This document shows, in pieces, positions 5,433-6,788 of a DNA stretch of 6,788 bases. The notes below the pieces were generated by a model, which worked only from the letters and a program-made list of their open reading frames with translations, was not told where the DNA came from and made no database searches. The position numbers and the translations under genes are program-made. The stretch's first letter is position 1. Each line of letters opens with the position of its first letter. The stretch comes from DATDDB01 sp041490205 (GTDB lineage: Bacteria > Pseudomonadota > Gammaproteobacteria > Burkholderiales > Gallionellaceae): NCBI GenBank assembly GCA_041490205.1, contig JBGPSQ010000165.1:1-6788 (forward strand). Direction: 5' to 3'.

Positions 5433-6554
5433 TTAGACTTCCGTCCCCTGCCCGATGCGTGGGATTCCATAGACGGGCTTCCAGCCTTTACTGAGCGGTT
5501 CGCGCAGGTAGGGTTCCATTTCTTTTTCGGTGCGCAGAGTGACTTCCTCGACCGGCGGAACACTCCCGGCGGGAAAGGCTTCGAGGATGTGGTCATTCCA
5601 CAGCGTCAGGTATTTCAGGATGGCGGCCATCGGGCGTTTGGCTTTTTGCGCCGCACCCGACTTCGCTTTTCCGACCACGCCTTCGGGTGTCGCTGCGATT
5701 TCGATGGCAAAGTGCCCTTCGCCCTCCGACCAGCGGCTTGGGCGTCCGAATGGGTCAACTGACTTGTCGAAGTGCCCTTCGGGCAGGTAGGATTTGCCCT
5801 CGGTATCCACAGCGTAGTCCATGTCCACCATATCGGGGTGCAGGAGCAGGCTGAGCGAGGTCTCGGATTCATCCGCGTGGACGAAGTTGGTGTCCATCTG
5901 CCCACCGCGTTCGATAGTGCGGAAGAACTCACGCACGCCGCGGTGCCAGTCGATCACGCGGAAAATGCCCGGAAGCTGGTAGCGCTTCTGGAATTCCTGC
6001 ACCGCTGATTCGAGCATCCACAACTGGCCGTGGTTGTTGACGATGAGCTGCTTGCGGAAACCGTCGTTCCACAGGCCGAGCATCACGTCGATCATCATCT
6101 CGCGCACCACATGCTCGCGAACGATGACCGTGCCGGGCATACCCATGTGGTGATAGGGATGGCCGCCGTAGTTCAACGGCGGCAGCGCCAGGTTGACCGG
6201 CGCGCCGCGCTTGGCGGTGAAACGGCGCACACCTTCGCATATCGCGCTGACGTAAAGCGTGTCGGCGGCGCTGGGCAGGTGCTGGCCGTGCAGTTCGGTG
6301 CAACCGACCGGGATAAAGACCACATCATTCTTCTTGCGGTTGGCTTCCACCTGCCAGCGGGTCGTGGTCTGGATGTACGAGCCGGGCTTGCCCCACTCCA
6401 CTGGCGACGGGATGCCGTAATCGGCCAGGATGGCGTCAATCTGCTCGTCGCTCGCATCCCAGACTTCTTTTTTCATGCGGCCAACCGCGTTGTCCTCAAA
6501 GAACAGGTCGGGCTGGTTGGTGGGGAGAAATCCTTGCGGTACGTTTGTTGACAT
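5433..6554 (-). CDS. iolN: IolN-like creatininase-family hydrolase (inositol ring opening)
   Basis: This 373-residue protein belongs to the creatininase family of metal-dependent amidohydrolase-like enzymes. Metal-site motifs are visible: PVGCTELHGQHLPSAAD (82-98), giving Glu87, His89, His92 and Asp98, and HADESETSL (226-234) with Glu229 as a likely further ligand. The usual NGHGGN motif is replaced by NNHGQL (173-178). The protein is about 100 residues longer than typical creatininases, through an N-terminal extension before residue 75 and a C-terminal part after about 285. Placed between the iolG- and iolM-like genes, it corresponds to T. maritima TM0413 (IolN), reported to hydrolyse the product of IolM to 5-keto-L-gluconate, which would mean opening the inositol ring. 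AAAGGAG lies seven bases before the ATG. The family is certain; the IolN role is inferred from context and remembered resemblance. Creatinine degradation is unlikely in this neighbourhood. Confidence 0.82.
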   Translation of the reverse strand: MSTNVPQGFLPTNQPDLFFEDNAVGRMKKEVWDASDEQIDAILADYGIPSPVEWGKPGSYIQTTTRWQVEANRKKNDVVFIPVGCTELHGQHLPSAADTLYVSAICEGVRRFTAKRGAPVNLALPPLNYGGHPYHHMGMPGTVIVREHVVREMMIDVMLGLWNDGFRKQLIVNNHGQLWMLESAVQEFQKRYQLPGIFRVIDWHRGVREFFRTIERGGQMDTNFVHADESETSLSLLLHPDMVDMDYAVDTEGKSYLPEGHFDKSVDPFGRPSRWSEGEGHFAIEIAATPEGVVGKAKSGAAQKAKRPMAAILKYLTLWNDHILEAFPAGSVPPVEEVTLRTEKEMEPYLREPLSKGWKPVYGIPRIGQGTEV

Positions 6555-6561
6555 TTTATTG

Positions 6562-6568
6562 CTCCTTT
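6562..6568 (-). promoter_or_regulatory. Ribosome binding site of the iolN-like gene
   Basis: On the minus strand AAAGGAG sits seven bases before the ATG at 6554, within the 16-base gap after the iolG-like stop. The spacing indicates a single transcript and supports the long N-terminus of the hydrolase. Confidence 0.75.
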
Positions 6569-6570
6569 AT

Positions 6571-6788
6571 TCAAGAATTAGAAGGGGATGTCTTGTAACA
6601 AGCCGCCGTAATTTCGCTCACCTTGACAGGGCGGTTTTCGCGCAGCGATTTTCCGGCTGCGTGGCCGAGCGCCACTGCGGCGCGGCCGTCCGCCCCGGTC
6701 GTCGGGGTTGGCTTATCGTCACGGACACACTCGATGAACTGGCGCACCTCGTCCACGTAGCAGGGGGCGTAGCGCTGTATGAAGAAGT
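6571..6788 (-). CDS. iolG: Gfo/Idh/MocA dehydrogenase, C-terminal part; probable inositol 2-dehydrogenase (5' end outside window)
   Basis: The open frame enters from the right edge and ends at TGA (6571-6573), giving the last 72 or so residues. An apparent internal start at 6754-6756 is only a GTG in the middle of the frame; upstream codons continue as FFIQRYAPCYVDEVRQF. The pattern RY..(A)Y..E...F...V.(D)..P.(T)..G.DG..A..L..AA..SL.ENRPVKV is the typical C-terminus of inositol 2-dehydrogenase-like Gfo/Idh/MocA proteins. The Rossmann domain and the EKP catalytic motif lie beyond the window. The family's inositol members oxidise myo-inositol to 2-keto-myo-inositol with NAD, the first step of the pathway completed by the three genes that follow. 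The iolN-like gene starts 16 bases downstream. An extra ~18 residues after the usual end (SEITAACYKTSPSNS) are a minor oddity. Confidence 0.8.
   Translation of the reverse strand, partial: FFIQRYAPCYVDEVRQFIECVRDDKPTPTTGADGRAAVALGHAAGKSLRENRPVKVSEITAACYKTSPSNS

Noticed and set aside
5433..6554. Interpretation as a true creatininase (creatinine amidohydrolase)
   Set aside because: The protein is longer than creatininases, has an altered NGHGGN motif, and has no creatine-pathway neighbours; the iol context explains it better.

Overview
The window is bacterial, gene-dense and fairly GC-rich, except for a visibly AT-richer stretch over the first ~260 bases. Shine-Dalgarno sites are good, and short hairpin-forming repeats sit between genes. 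An anaerobe is suggested by an aldehyde:ferredoxin oxidoreductase (AOR) family tungsto-/molybdo-pterin enzyme paired with its own MoaD/ThiS-type protein. Together with the style of the dispersed repeats this would fit an Anaerolineae-like member of Chloroflexota. That placement is an impression from the sequence, not a demonstrated assignment.

Left part, + strand: after the possible tail of an unidentified gene (about 3-110) and an AT-rich leader, a complete AOR-family gene (262-2160) is followed by a 76-residue MoaD/ThiS-like gene (2157-2387). The two overlap by four bases (ATGA), so they are almost certainly translationally coupled.

Right part, - strand, read right to left: the 3' end of a Gfo/Idh/MocA dehydrogenase resembling inositol 2-dehydrogenase (iolG, cut by the window edge), a creatininase-family hydrolase (iolN-like), a zinc-dependent medium-chain dehydrogenase (iolM-like), a TIM-barrel sugar epimerase (iolO-like), and a class I SAM-dependent methyltransferase that ends tail-to-tail with the MoaD-like gene. 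The first four match, family by family, the variant myo-inositol pathway described for Thermotoga maritima (TM0412-TM0416). In it IolG makes 2-keto-myo-inositol, IolM oxidises this again, IolN opens the ring hydrolytically to 5-keto-L-gluconate, and IolO epimerises that to D-tagaturonate. This differs from the classical Bacillus IolBCDEJ route. The transporter, regulator, sugar kinase and tagaturonate-consuming enzymes are not in the window.

The two wider gaps inside the iol cluster both carry inverted-repeat elements: a 132-bp element with perfect 11-bp terminal inverted repeats between iolN and iolM, and a GC-rich palindrome between iolM and iolO. These may tune relative expression within the operon. 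No RNA genes, CRISPR array, transposase or prophage features were seen.
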